NCBI GenBank assembly: GCA_937973935.1
Contig: CALJJF010000063.1
Span: forward strand, 1-9,777
Source: MKRK01 sp001896915
Lineage (GTDB): Bacteria; Bacillota; Clostridia; Oscillospirales; Acutalibacteraceae
DNA: 9,777 nucleotides
Reading direction: 5' to 3'
How positions within the stretch are numbered: position 1 is the stretch's first letter; every line of letters begins with the position of its first letter. Shown here one piece after another: positions 1 through 7,117 of the stretch. The position numbers and the translations under genes were made by a program. The notes under the pieces were generated by a model. It worked only from the letters and a program-made list of their open reading frames with translations, was not told the DNA's origin and searched no databases.

Positions 1-517
1 CCGCCACAATGGCATTGGCTTCATTGATTTGAGGGATTTTATGGAGCAGCCGATGCACGCCCGAAACGCCCACATCATAGATCCGTTCCACTCTTGCGCC
101 AAAAATTTCCGCCGTGATGGCGGCTTCTTCTGCAACGGGGATATCTGCCGTTCCTCCGGTGCAGACCGCCACAAGCCCCTTTTGTACATTTTCTACGATC
201 AAAGTGATGGTTTTTGCCGTCTCGTGAAATACCGCACGGGGTATCCGCTTTTTCACTTCTTGGTATTGTTCTTCATTCGCTCTGGTTGCAAGAACGTTGC
301 TGCCTGCCTCGGCAAGCCTGCTGAAGATAACAGCCACCTGCTCTGCCGTTTTCCCTTGGCAGAAAATCACCTCTGCACAGCCTGTCCGCAGCTTTCTGTG
401 GTGGTCAACACGGGCAAAGCCCAAATCCTCATAGGGCAGCTGTTTTAACTTTTCGGCGGCTTGCTCGATGGAAACTCCGCCGTTTTTGACTTCGCCCAAC
501 AAAGCATAAACGTCCAT
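1..517 (-). CDS. larB: LarB, nickel-pincer cofactor biosynthesis protein (3' end cut off by window)
   Basis: By family knowledge, LarB carboxylates and hydrolyses nicotinic acid adenine dinucleotide to pyridinium-3,5-biscarboxylic acid mononucleotide, the first step to the nickel-pincer cofactor of lactate racemase and related enzymes; it is cytoplasmic. I translated 172 residues from the ATG at 517. The N-terminal LarB signature is clear: KLKQLPYEDLGFARVDHHRK at residues 23-42, followed by EVIFCQGKT (49-57). From about residue 110 the PurE-like (AIRC) domain starts, with VAVCTGGTADIPVAEEA (116-132) and YDVGVSGVHRL (147-157). LarB proteins are usually about 250 residues, so roughly the last third lies outside the window. 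The start is supported by a GAGGG Shine-Dalgarno at 524-528; an ATG at 537 is out of frame. It begins 49 bases after asnS on the same strand with no terminator between, so co-transcription is likely. Partner genes larC and larE are not in view. Confidence 0.9.
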   Translation of the reverse strand, partial: MDVYALLGEVKNGGVSIEQAAEKLKQLPYEDLGFARVDHHRKLRTGCAEVIFCQGKTAEQVAVIFSRLAEAGSNVLATRANEEQYQEVKKRIPRAVFHETAKTITLIVENVQKGLVAVCTGGTADIPVAEEAAITAEIFGARVERIYDVGVSGVHRLLHKIPQINEANAIVA

Positions 518-566
518 AATACACCCTCTATTCTCATGATACCGATTATTGACAACCAGACCAATG

Positions 567-1955
567 TTAAAATTCAGCATATCCTGTGGTTCTGGGGAAG
601 GGCAGGATATCCCTGATATTCGGGACACCCGTTAAATACATGATCAACCGTTCAAAACCAAGACCAAACCCGGCGTGTTTTGTTCCGCCGTAGCGGCGAA
701 GGTCAAGATACCAGGAGTAATCCTCTTCACACAGGTCAAGCTCCTTGATTCGGTCAATCAAAACATCCAAGCGTTCTTCACGCTGGCTACCGCCGATGAT
801 TTCGCCCACACCGGGCACCAACAAATCCATTGCCGCAACGGTTTTTCCGTCGTCATTCATTCTCATATAAAAGGCCTTGATCTCTTTCGGATAATCCGTT
901 ACAAACAGCGGTTTCTGAAACACTGTTTCCGTCAAATACCGTTCGTGCTCGGTTTGCAGATCACAGCCCCAATCAACAGGGTATTCGAAATTGTCTTTGT
1001 TTTTTTCTAATATTTCAACGGCTTCCGTATAGGTAATATGGGCGAAATCAGCATCGATCAATGCTGAAATACGCTCCAAAAGACCCTTGTCAAAAAAATC
1101 GTTGAAAAACTTCATTTCATCAGGGCATTTTCTCATTACCGTTTGCAGCACATATTTTATCATATCTTTTGCCAAACTCATATCATCATTCAAATCCGAA
1201 AAGGCAATTTCCGGCTCAATCATCCAAAATTCTGCCGCGTGGCGAAGGGTGTTTGAATTTTCGGCCCGGAAGGTCGGACCAAAGGTATAGATTTTACCGA
1301 AGGCCATGGCAAAGCATTCGCCTTCCAACTGCCCGGACACGGTGAGCGCGGTTGGCTTTCCGAAAAAGTCTTTTGAAAAGTCTACTTCACCCTGTTCTGT
1401 CAGGTCCGGATTTTTCGCATCCAAGGTGGTAACACGGAACATTTCCCCGGCACCTTCACAGTCACTGCCTGTGATAATCGGTGTGTGCACATAAACAAAG
1501 CCATGCTCATGAAAAAAGCTATGGATCGCATAAGCCGCTACAGAACGAACCCGATACAATGCGTTGAAGGTGTTGGTTCGGGGGCGAAGATGGGCGATGG
1601 AACGCAAAAACTCCATGGAATGGCGCTTGTTTTGCAGTGGATAATCCGGTGTGCTCTGTCCCTCTATGATCACCTGTGAGGCTTTCAGTTCAAAGGGCTG
1701 ACGCATTTCCGGCGTTTCTGTGACAGTGCCCCTGACAATAACCGACGCCCCGATATTCAGTTTACTGATATCCTTGAAATTATGCAAATGCTCTTCAAAC
1801 ACTATCTGAAGAGATTGAAAGCAGCTGCCGTCGTTCAGCTCGATAAACCCGATGACCTTGGAGTTTCTGATATTGCGTATAAACCCGGCGACGGTGATGC
1901 TGCCCTCTCGGTTTTCAATGGATTGATACAATTGAGCGATTTCAGTTCTTTGCAT
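567..1955 (-). CDS. asnS: Asparaginyl-tRNA synthetase
   Basis: This 462-residue cytoplasmic enzyme activates asparagine with ATP and charges tRNA-Asn. It is a class IIb synthetase. Residues 17-100 form the N-terminal OB-fold anticodon-binding domain (start ITVAGFIRNIRNSK). The catalytic domain shows motif 1 around FFHEHGFVYVHTPIIT (147-162), the flipping-loop region GSDCEGAGEMF (163-173), motif 2 with FRAENSNTLRHAAEF (229-243) and motif 3 with GFGLGFERL and its arginine at residue 436. The protein ends in PFPRTTGYAEF, as AsnRS proteins typically do; length is normal for the family. AsnRS is preferred over AspRS because of the compact length (AspRS carries a large GAD insertion) and this C-terminal signature. 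The ATG at 1955 has a GGAGG site at 1961-1965, 5 bases away. It lies 51 bases after yfhO, with a strong hairpin between, and 49 bases before larB. The long reading frames on the opposite strand are shadows. Confidence 0.97.
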   Translation of the reverse strand: MQRTEIAQLYQSIENREGSITVAGFIRNIRNSKVIGFIELNDGSCFQSLQIVFEEHLHNFKDISKLNIGASVIVRGTVTETPEMRQPFELKASQVIIEGQSTPDYPLQNKRHSMEFLRSIAHLRPRTNTFNALYRVRSVAAYAIHSFFHEHGFVYVHTPIITGSDCEGAGEMFRVTTLDAKNPDLTEQGEVDFSKDFFGKPTALTVSGQLEGECFAMAFGKIYTFGPTFRAENSNTLRHAAEFWMIEPEIAFSDLNDDMSLAKDMIKYVLQTVMRKCPDEMKFFNDFFDKGLLERISALIDADFAHITYTEAVEILEKNKDNFEYPVDWGCDLQTEHERYLTETVFQKPLFVTDYPKEIKAFYMRMNDDGKTVAAMDLLVPGVGEIIGGSQREERLDVLIDRIKELDLCEEDYSWYLDLRRYGGTKHAGFGLGFERLIMYLTGVPNIRDILPFPRTTGYAEF

Positions 1956-1974
1956 GGTTGCCTCCGTTTTGTGA

Positions 1975-2003
1975 GTAAGGGCGGATAAACTATCCGCCCT
2001 TAC
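1975..2003. repeat. Perfect 12-bp inverted repeat (stem-loop) between yfhO and asnS
   Basis: The arms GTAAGGGCGGAT (1975-1986) and ATCCGCCCTTAC (1992-2003) are exact reverse complements around a 5-base loop, so the RNA from either strand would fold into a stable GC-rich stem. It begins 3 bases after the yfhO stop codon and ends 9 bases before the asnS Shine-Dalgarno. On the minus strand, the direction of both genes, no U-run follows the stem (TCACAAAACGG), so it is not a canonical intrinsic terminator there; on the plus strand a weak TTCTTAT follows. It may protect the yfhO mRNA 3' end, attenuate asnS, or be one copy of a dispersed palindromic repeat. Only one copy is present in this window. 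Confidence 0.75.
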
Positions 2004-2006
2004 TTC

Positions 2007-4973
2007 TTATATGATTAAATCATCATCAATTTTGCTTTTTGTTTCCGGCTGTTCGTTCTGTTCAACCGGTGCGGCATCAGGGAGCGGCTCTGATTGTTCA
2101 GGAGATTCTATTGGCTCTCCGGACTCCGCTTCGGTAATAGTATTTCCCTCACTGAGAGGCTCTATACCATCGCTGTCTTCTTCGATTTGAGCGATCGCTT
2201 CCATTTCTGCCAGCAATGCCATTCGTTGTTTCAGCTTTTCATCGTTGCGTTTTTGCAGAACGTAAATAGCGGTCAGTAAGGAGATGGACAATAGCATAAT
2301 GACAAAGCCCAACGGGAACCCTTCGGGTACAAATGTAAAGGTGATGGTGTGCTTCCCGGGCTTCAGGTTATCGATGGCAACAAATGCCATATCATCCTTC
2401 GTGTCAATCTTATCCTTACCGGTGACATTCACGCGTTGTGCCTGTCCCACCGGCTTCACTTTCACCTTTTTCCCGTCAACCTTTACCGACCAGCCCTTTT
2501 CGTAGGGAATGGAGGTAAACAAGGTTCCGGCTTGCTTCACATCTATGGTTCCGTGGATGGAGCTGTCATTGTATTTGGTGACCTTAAGACCTTCGTCGTT
2601 CAATAACGAATAGGCTTTTTCAAAGGCAGCATTGTTGAACGAACGCAGCTTTGCTGTGATAAAGCCACCGGACCCGGATTTGAAGGTAACGGAAACTTTG
2701 ACCGTTTCGCCCGCTTTGCATTCTCCCACATTAATGATACATGGTCTGTTCTGGGGATAGGTTGCGGTTCTTCTGGGGGTTTGAACCGATACATTCTCAG
2801 CACCGCTGGCACCAAGATAAGCATACACCGTCATATCCCTGGGAACGACATAATTCACAACAGCGGTAGAAGTTGATCCGGTGTCTACCGCATTGCAGGA
2901 AATACCGTTTTCGTCCACACTGGCAATGTTCATGTTCGTGCCTTCATTTTTGTTGGCATCGGGCATCACCGATGTAAACATATCCTCTGAGATGCCTGTG
3001 GTCGCACGAATAAAATCGTTCTGAACGGCAAAGGGGTCGCCGTTTACATCCCATTTTTTGATCTCGTTGCTGACCATATAGGCAACCGGCAAAGGATAAT
3101 TGAATTTATAGCCATACACTGTTGAGCCGGATTCTGCACCCTTCCCGGACGCCACGGCGATTTGCTGATAGTTCGGATCAAGAAACGGTCCGCTTCTGCC
3201 TATCAAATAATTGATGCCCAGCATGGATTCTGTCACGGGTGTACCCACATGATAAATGAATGCATTACTGCCGGGGTCGGATTCATATCCCAGCTTTTGC
3301 ATGATGACGGCAGTTCTGGTGTTGACCATTGAGTTAAATTGGGAAACACCTTTATAATTATACAAGGCGGGCGGGTTGACCGTAAACAGCTCGTCCATTT
3401 CGGAACGGTAGAAGGTGTCAACACCGTTATTTGCTGTTTTGTTATAGTTCTTGATTTGTTTCAGTACACTTGCGATTTCTTTGTCTTTCTGATAATAAGT
3501 GGTCCTGTTTGAGTTACCCACTGCTTTCACACTGGCGGCTGTATAATTGGCCAGCTCTGCAAAAACCACAAGGAAAATCAGGATACACACAAAGCTTTCT
3601 TTGTATTTCCCTGTTTTGTATATCATCAGAGTCAAACAATATACCAAAAGCAGCAGAATGGCGATGTAAATTACTTTATAATCAAAGGTGTCTTTATATA
3701 GCTTTTCCGCAAGCGCCAGATACAAAAATCCTGTGCCGGCAACAATGCCGATTTGTTTCGGCGTAATATCCTTTAGTAAAGTAAATGCCTTATAAGCCAT
3801 GGTGATCAAAACAAAGGAGAAAACATAGGAATACCGGTATGGCAGCTCATTGGGAAACTTTAAGCCGTGCCAGATATAATCCAGCTTGTTCATGTTGAAG
3901 CTGAGAATTAAAAACGCCAGCAGGGAAACATTCAACACCTTTTCCCGTTTGCCAACAGACTTACACATCAAAAACAGTACTGCAAGCACCAATGACAGCA
4001 TTCCGCAGTAGATATTGGGCAAACCGTCTCTTACGGTAAGTTTCACGTTGGGTAGTAAATTGTTGAGCACATCCATAATGGGATTGTTGATGGTGATGCT
4101 TTGGGGGCCTTGGTTTCCGAAATAATATGTGTTCTTGAGGGCAAAGAAGGTTGGCAAAAGCATGATTGCCGACATACCAACACCCAACAAAGCGAAGACA
4201 CCGACCTTGAAGGTTTTATTTACGAAATGTACAATGCCCTTGTCGTGATACTTGGAAAAATAAAGAACAAAATAATATAGCAGCACAAACATACAGGTCA
4301 TGGCAGCGATATAATAATTCGTGATAATCATAAAGGCAATGGAAATAGAAAACATGCGGAACTTGCCTTCATCCATCAGCTTGATCATTCCGAGAATGAC
4401 CAGCGGAAGCAACGCAAGCACGTCCAGCCACATGAGACACCAATAATAACCCATTACAAATGCGCACAAAGCATAGAGGGTGGAAAAAATGACGATGGAC
4501 ATGTCATACCGCTTGAAAATACCTCTCAGGTAAATAGCGAAAAACGCACCGGCACAGGAAATTTTGATGATAACAAACAGTCCCATTGCCATGGTCAGAT
4601 CGCCCCTGGAGAAAAACACCGACAAAAGATATACCGGAGTGGAGGCATAATAGGACATCATGCCCATAAAATTAAAGCCCAAGGCACCGTCCCATGAATA
4701 AAAAAAGCTCTCAAAGCCCTTCAGCTTTTCATAAAACAAATTCATAAACGGAAAATACTGATGCCACATATCGATAACCAGAACCTGATTATCTGCGCCT
4801 TGACCCAAGGGATAAAAGTCTGAATTGAAAAAGCCAAAAAGCATCAACACAAACGGTGTCAGAAAAGCCAGAAATATAAACCTGTTTCGATAAAAATAAT
4901 TCCCTTGCTGCAGAGGATTTTCGATCTTATCACCGAAAAACCATGCCTTTATCGCCTTCACTACTTTGTCCAT
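2007..4973 (-). CDS. YfhO-family polytopic membrane protein, probable GT-C type glycosyltransferase
   Basis: A 988-residue membrane protein. By family knowledge, B. subtilis and S. aureus YfhO are GT-C enzymes that move a sugar from undecaprenyl phosphate onto lipoteichoic acid outside the membrane. The first extracellular loop has the YfhO pattern: GQGADNQVLVIDMWHQYFPF (57-76; D68 is a candidate catalytic acid), then FYSWDGALGFNF and SYYASTPVYLLSVFF (to about 121). Many hydrophobic helices fill roughly the first half, including the family motif LPYRYSYVFSF. A large extracytoplasmic part follows, then a last helix (about 886-907) and a 77-residue acidic, Pro/Glu-rich tail ending in DDDLII. 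I chose the ATG at 4973 because AAGGAG at 4981-4986 sits 8 bases upstream; a GTG at 4982 would lie against that site. It starts 12 bases after gtrA, so it shares the operon. The substrate cannot be read from sequence; confidence is high for family, moderate for role. Confidence 0.9.
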   Translation of the reverse strand: MDKVVKAIKAWFFGDKIENPLQQGNYFYRNRFIFLAFLTPFVLMLFGFFNSDFYPLGQGADNQVLVIDMWHQYFPFMNLFYEKLKGFESFFYSWDGALGFNFMGMMSYYASTPVYLLSVFFSRGDLTMAMGLFVIIKISCAGAFFAIYLRGIFKRYDMSIVIFSTLYALCAFVMGYYWCLMWLDVLALLPLVILGMIKLMDEGKFRMFSISIAFMIITNYYIAAMTCMFVLLYYFVLYFSKYHDKGIVHFVNKTFKVGVFALLGVGMSAIMLLPTFFALKNTYYFGNQGPQSITINNPIMDVLNNLLPNVKLTVRDGLPNIYCGMLSLVLAVLFLMCKSVGKREKVLNVSLLAFLILSFNMNKLDYIWHGLKFPNELPYRYSYVFSFVLITMAYKAFTLLKDITPKQIGIVAGTGFLYLALAEKLYKDTFDYKVIYIAILLLLVYCLTLMIYKTGKYKESFVCILIFLVVFAELANYTAASVKAVGNSNRTTYYQKDKEIASVLKQIKNYNKTANNGVDTFYRSEMDELFTVNPPALYNYKGVSQFNSMVNTRTAVIMQKLGYESDPGSNAFIYHVGTPVTESMLGINYLIGRSGPFLDPNYQQIAVASGKGAESGSTVYGYKFNYPLPVAYMVSNEIKKWDVNGDPFAVQNDFIRATTGISEDMFTSVMPDANKNEGTNMNIASVDENGISCNAVDTGSTSTAVVNYVVPRDMTVYAYLGASGAENVSVQTPRRTATYPQNRPCIINVGECKAGETVKVSVTFKSGSGGFITAKLRSFNNAAFEKAYSLLNDEGLKVTKYNDSSIHGTIDVKQAGTLFTSIPYEKGWSVKVDGKKVKVKPVGQAQRVNVTGKDKIDTKDDMAFVAIDNLKPGKHTITFTFVPEGFPLGFVIMLLSISLLTAIYVLQKRNDEKLKQRMALLAEMEAIAQIEEDSDGIEPLSEGNTITEAESGEPIESPEQSEPLPDAAPVEQNEQPETKSKIDDDLII

Positions 4974-4985
4974 CCTTTGCACTCC

Positions 4986-5435
4986 TTATTTCTGTACTTT
5001 TTTGAAAACAAACAGCTTGCTGGTAACATAGTTCATGATTATAACAAAGATATAACTAAACAGCTTGGACACAAGGTCATTCATCCCAAACCATTTGATA
5101 GTAACATAAAGCCAAACAAGACTGGCAACAAGAGAAAACAGCCTGCTGAGTACAAATGCAATGAGCTCTTTGACAACCAACGCCGCCTGAAGGCTTTTGC
5201 TGTTGAACACGAAGAGCTTGTTGGTGATAAAAGCAAAAACAATCGCAAACACCCAAGCAATAGAATTCGATATCATTGCCTTTGTCGCATTGTCCACACT
5301 GAAAAAGGCATCAATTGCAAAATTGGATATGGTAAAAAAAACAAAATCCACGGCAGTGGTCAAAGCGCCGAAAATGATATAACTGACGGTTTCTTTATTG
5401 ATGTATTTCTTTCCCAATTCAAATATACTATTCAT
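4986..5435 (-). CDS. GtrA-family small membrane protein, probable polyprenyl-phosphate-sugar flippase
   Basis: This 149-residue protein has four predicted membrane helices at about 16-40, 55-78, 86-115 and 122-143 and belongs to the GtrA/GtcA family (PF04138). Members work with a GT2 enzyme and are thought to flip the sugar-phosphate-undecaprenyl lipid across the membrane; Listeria GtcA is needed for teichoic acid glycosylation. The family hallmark appears twice: NKLFVF after helix 2 and SKLFVF at the C-terminus, marking an internal two-helix pseudo-repeat; both sites end a helix with a basic residue. The start ATG overlaps the end of the upstream glycosyltransferase gene by 8 bases (ATGAATAG). 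The Shine-Dalgarno is weak, which suggests translational coupling. It is followed after 12 bases by yfhO. A 188-codon opposite-strand frame over this gene is a shadow. Confidence 0.92.
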   Translation of the reverse strand: MNSIFELGKKYINKETVSYIIFGALTTAVDFVFFTISNFAIDAFFSVDNATKAMISNSIAWVFAIVFAFITNKLFVFNSKSLQAALVVKELIAFVLSRLFSLVASLVWLYVTIKWFGMNDLVSKLFSYIFVIIMNYVTSKLFVFKKVQK

Positions 5436-6375
5436 TGTTGCTACGCTCGTTTATATTGGTTTCCCGGGTGATAAAAATCGGTCTTCGTTTTGATTCCATA
5501 TACAGCCGTGCCAGATATTCGCCAATAATACCGAGCGCGAGAATAATCACGCCGCACAAAAACAGCAGCAAAATAATCGTGGTGGGATAACCGGAAACGC
5601 TGTTGCCGTAGAACAGGGTTTGAACCAGCACGGTAATCATATAAATAAAAGCCGAAGCCAATACCAATGACCCGATGATTGTTGCGATACGCAGCGGGAA
5701 GGTAGTAAAGGATGTGATGCCGTCAACGGCATATTTGAAAAGACCCCAGAAGGACCATCTGGACTCGCCAATCAGCCGCTCCACATTTTTGAACTCAATC
5801 CACTTGGTTTTAAACCCGACCCAGCAGAAAATACCCTTGGAAAACCGCTGAACCTCCGGCAGACTGACAATGGCATTCACCATTTGGCGTGACATCATAC
5901 GATAATCCACCGCACCGTCCACGATTTCAACATCGCTCATTTTGTTGATCAGCCGATAAAAGCTTCTGGCCATGGCACTGCGGATTTTCGGTTCGCCCTC
6001 ACGGCTGACCCGTCTGGCAGAGCAGCTGTCATAGCCCTCTTCTATGGCTTCCAGCATGGTTTTGATCAGTTCCGGCGGATGCTGTAAATCTGCGTCGATG
6101 ACCGTTACTAAATCGGCTATGGATGCCTTCAGTCCGGCATACATACCCGCTTCTTTGCCGAAATTACGAGAAAAGGAGATAAATTTCACCTTTTTGTCTT
6201 TTTCCGCAATGGCTTTGACCTTTTGCAGCGTATCATCCTTGCATCCGTCATCTACAAAAATAAAGGAAAAGTCATACCCTTCAATGGCAGAGGTCACTTC
6301 CTTGGTTTTTTCATAGAACATATCAATCATATCGCCTTCATTGTAGCAAGGCACAATTAAGTCAACAGTTTTCAA
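5428..6375 (-). CDS. Family 2 glycosyltransferase, polyprenyl-phosphate sugar transferase (CsbB/GtrB/DPM1-like)
   Basis: This 315-residue membrane-anchored enzyme should transfer a sugar from a nucleotide donor to undecaprenyl phosphate on the cytoplasmic face. The GT-A domain begins at once: VDLIVPCYNEG (4-14), FIFVDDGCKDDT (38-49), FSRNFGKEAGMYAGL (68-82) and the metal-binding DAD at 94-96 followed by LQHP. RLIGESRWSFWGLFKYAVDGI (200-220) is the membrane-proximal family motif. Two helices follow (about 227-257 and 264-290), then the usual ESKRRPIFI tail. The start is the TTG at 6375: AGAGGTGG (6381-6388) lies 5 bases upstream and the product then starts MKTVDLIVPCYNE, typical for the family. 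The frame is open back to 6564, but the promoter at 6425-6453 lies inside that extension, so the longer start cannot be on this transcript. First gene of the operon with gtrA (8-base overlap) and yfhO. The sugar, glucose or GlcNAc for example, is not determinable. Confidence 0.93.
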   Translation of the reverse strand: MKTVDLIVPCYNEGDMIDMFYEKTKEVTSAIEGYDFSFIFVDDGCKDDTLQKVKAIAEKDKKVKFISFSRNFGKEAGMYAGLKASIADLVTVIDADLQHPPELIKTMLEAIEEGYDSCSARRVSREGEPKIRSAMARSFYRLINKMSDVEIVDGAVDYRMMSRQMVNAIVSLPEVQRFSKGIFCWVGFKTKWIEFKNVERLIGESRWSFWGLFKYAVDGITSFTTFPLRIATIIGSLVLASAFIYMITVLVQTLFYGNSVSGYPTTIILLLFLCGVIILALGIIGEYLARLYMESKRRPIFITRETNINERSNNE

Positions 6376-6424
6376 ATAGGCCACCTCTTCATAATGGGTA
6401 TGCTTGTCCAAAATAAGACACTTA

Positions 6425-6453
6425 ATTATAATTTTTTTTGGCAGTTCTGTCAA
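6425..6453 (-). promoter_or_regulatory. Perfect-consensus housekeeping sigma promoter of the glycosylation operon
   Basis: On the minus strand, TTGACA (6453-6448) and TATAAT (6430-6425) are separated by exactly 17 bases, including a run of eight A in the spacer. Transcription should start near 6418, giving a leader of about 43 bases before the TTG start at 6375. It lies after the tRNA-Ser terminator, so it is the evident promoter for the GT2-gtrA-yfhO operon. The all-consensus match suggests strong constitutive expression unless a regulator binds nearby. Confidence 0.88.
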
Positions 6454-6595
6454 GAGTTTAAATGTTAATATTAAGAAAATTAAGAATTGATTTCCATAGC
6501 TGACAGCATTTTTAGTATATCCAAAATCACACCTGACAAGTTTTGTACATTTTAGCAATTTCACTGTAATTTGGACAGCATTGCCTTTTTGTTAA

Positions 6596-6648
6596 CAGCG
6601 AAATAAAAAGAAACGGCAATTTTCAAAACGAAAACTGCCGTTTCTTTT
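6596..6648 (-). terminator. Intrinsic terminator of the tRNA-Ser gene
   Basis: On the minus strand a 19-bp stem (arms 6648-6630 and 6624-6606, one G-U pair, loop GTTTT) is followed by a T-rich tract running to about 6596. The central part is AAACGGCA...TGCCGTTT. The stem begins at the last A of the tRNA CCA end, so it directly terminates the tRNA transcript and separates it from the glycosylation operon promoter downstream. The palindrome is also T-rich on the plus strand, so it might stop transcription from the left too. Confidence 0.88.
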
Positions 6649-6737
6649 GGCGGAGGAGATGGGATTTGAACCCATGGTGAAATTTCTCCCACACACGCTT
6701 TCCAAGCGTGCTTCTTAAGCCACTCGAACACCCCTCC
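6648..6737 (-). tRNA. tRNA-Ser, anticodon GGA
   Basis: A 90-base class II tRNA gene with encoded CCA. The acceptor stem pairs GGAGGGG (5' end at 6737) with CTCCTCC, one G-U pair, discriminator G. The anticodon stem CACGC/GCGTG encloses the loop TTGGAAA, giving anticodon GGA, which reads UCC and UCU. The T arm is ATGGG-TTCAAAT-CCCAT. The long variable arm between the anticodon and T stems is typical of tRNA-Ser, and the discriminator G agrees with serine. It has its own promoter and terminator and stands alone, not in a tRNA cluster. Confidence 0.97.
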
Positions 6738-6767
6738 GTATTCGCTACTTAATTTCAGTGCTTGAAT

Positions 6768-6796
6768 ATTATATTAGACGAGCGCCCATATGTCAA
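6768..6796 (-). promoter_or_regulatory. Perfect-consensus promoter of tRNA-Ser
   Basis: On the minus strand TTGACA (6796-6791) and TATAAT (6773-6768) stand exactly 17 bases apart. The expected start point is near 6761, about 24 bases before the mature tRNA 5' end at 6737, leaving a short leader for RNase P to remove. Both boxes match consensus fully, as expected for a stable RNA gene. Confidence 0.88.
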
Positions 6797-7117
6797 GTAG
6801 AATAATTATAACAATTTAAAATATTTATCTTTGGGATTTCCAATGATCTGTTCATATTATACATCATATGAAATGCATTATAGTATCCCTATGAGGGAAG
6901 CGCCTCAATTCACCTGAGCTTTTATTAAAACAGAAATCGTGTTATTAAAATGGTATCAAAGTCCGTCGCATATCAATTGTTGCCTATTTACAGCAGCAAA
7001 ACGGATCCTCAAAAACTGCATATTGAATTACAATCCTGTATAATCACTATCCGGATTGGGATCGGCGTTTTTGTCGTGCCTAATTTTTATTTGCTGTTTT
7101 AATTATGTAATTTTTCA
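6797..7117. other. AT-rich intergenic region without a recognisable gene
   Basis: This stretch separates the leftward tRNA promoter from the rightward tepA cluster. I find no coding frame of convincing length, no Shine-Dalgarno followed by a plausible protein and no recognisable RNA fold. Short inverted repeats exist: TTCATAT/ATATGAA (6851-6857 and 6866-6872) and TGAGG/CCTCA near 6892-6907. They are too short to interpret. A lone TATAAT lies at 7039-7044 without a good -35. The region may hold regulatory sites or decayed sequence. Confidence 0.5.

Noticed and set aside
29..448. 139-codon plus-strand reading frame
   Set aside because: It lies opposite larB, whose translation matches its family over the whole stretch; the plus-strand product has no recognisable features and is Cys/His rich in a random way.
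4905..5471. 188-codon plus-strand reading frame across gtrA
   Set aside because: It is antisense to gtrA and the yfhO 5' end, both supported by family motifs, ribosome binding sites and operon spacing; the product is low-complexity and basic.
6648..6737. tRNA-Ser as an integration site of a mobile element
   Set aside because: There is no integrase gene and no repeated copy of the tRNA 3' end in the window.
6851..6872. TTCATAT/ATATGAA inverted repeat as an operator
   Set aside because: Seven-base AT-only style arms are expected by chance in such AT-rich sequence and no second copy or nearby promoter supports it.
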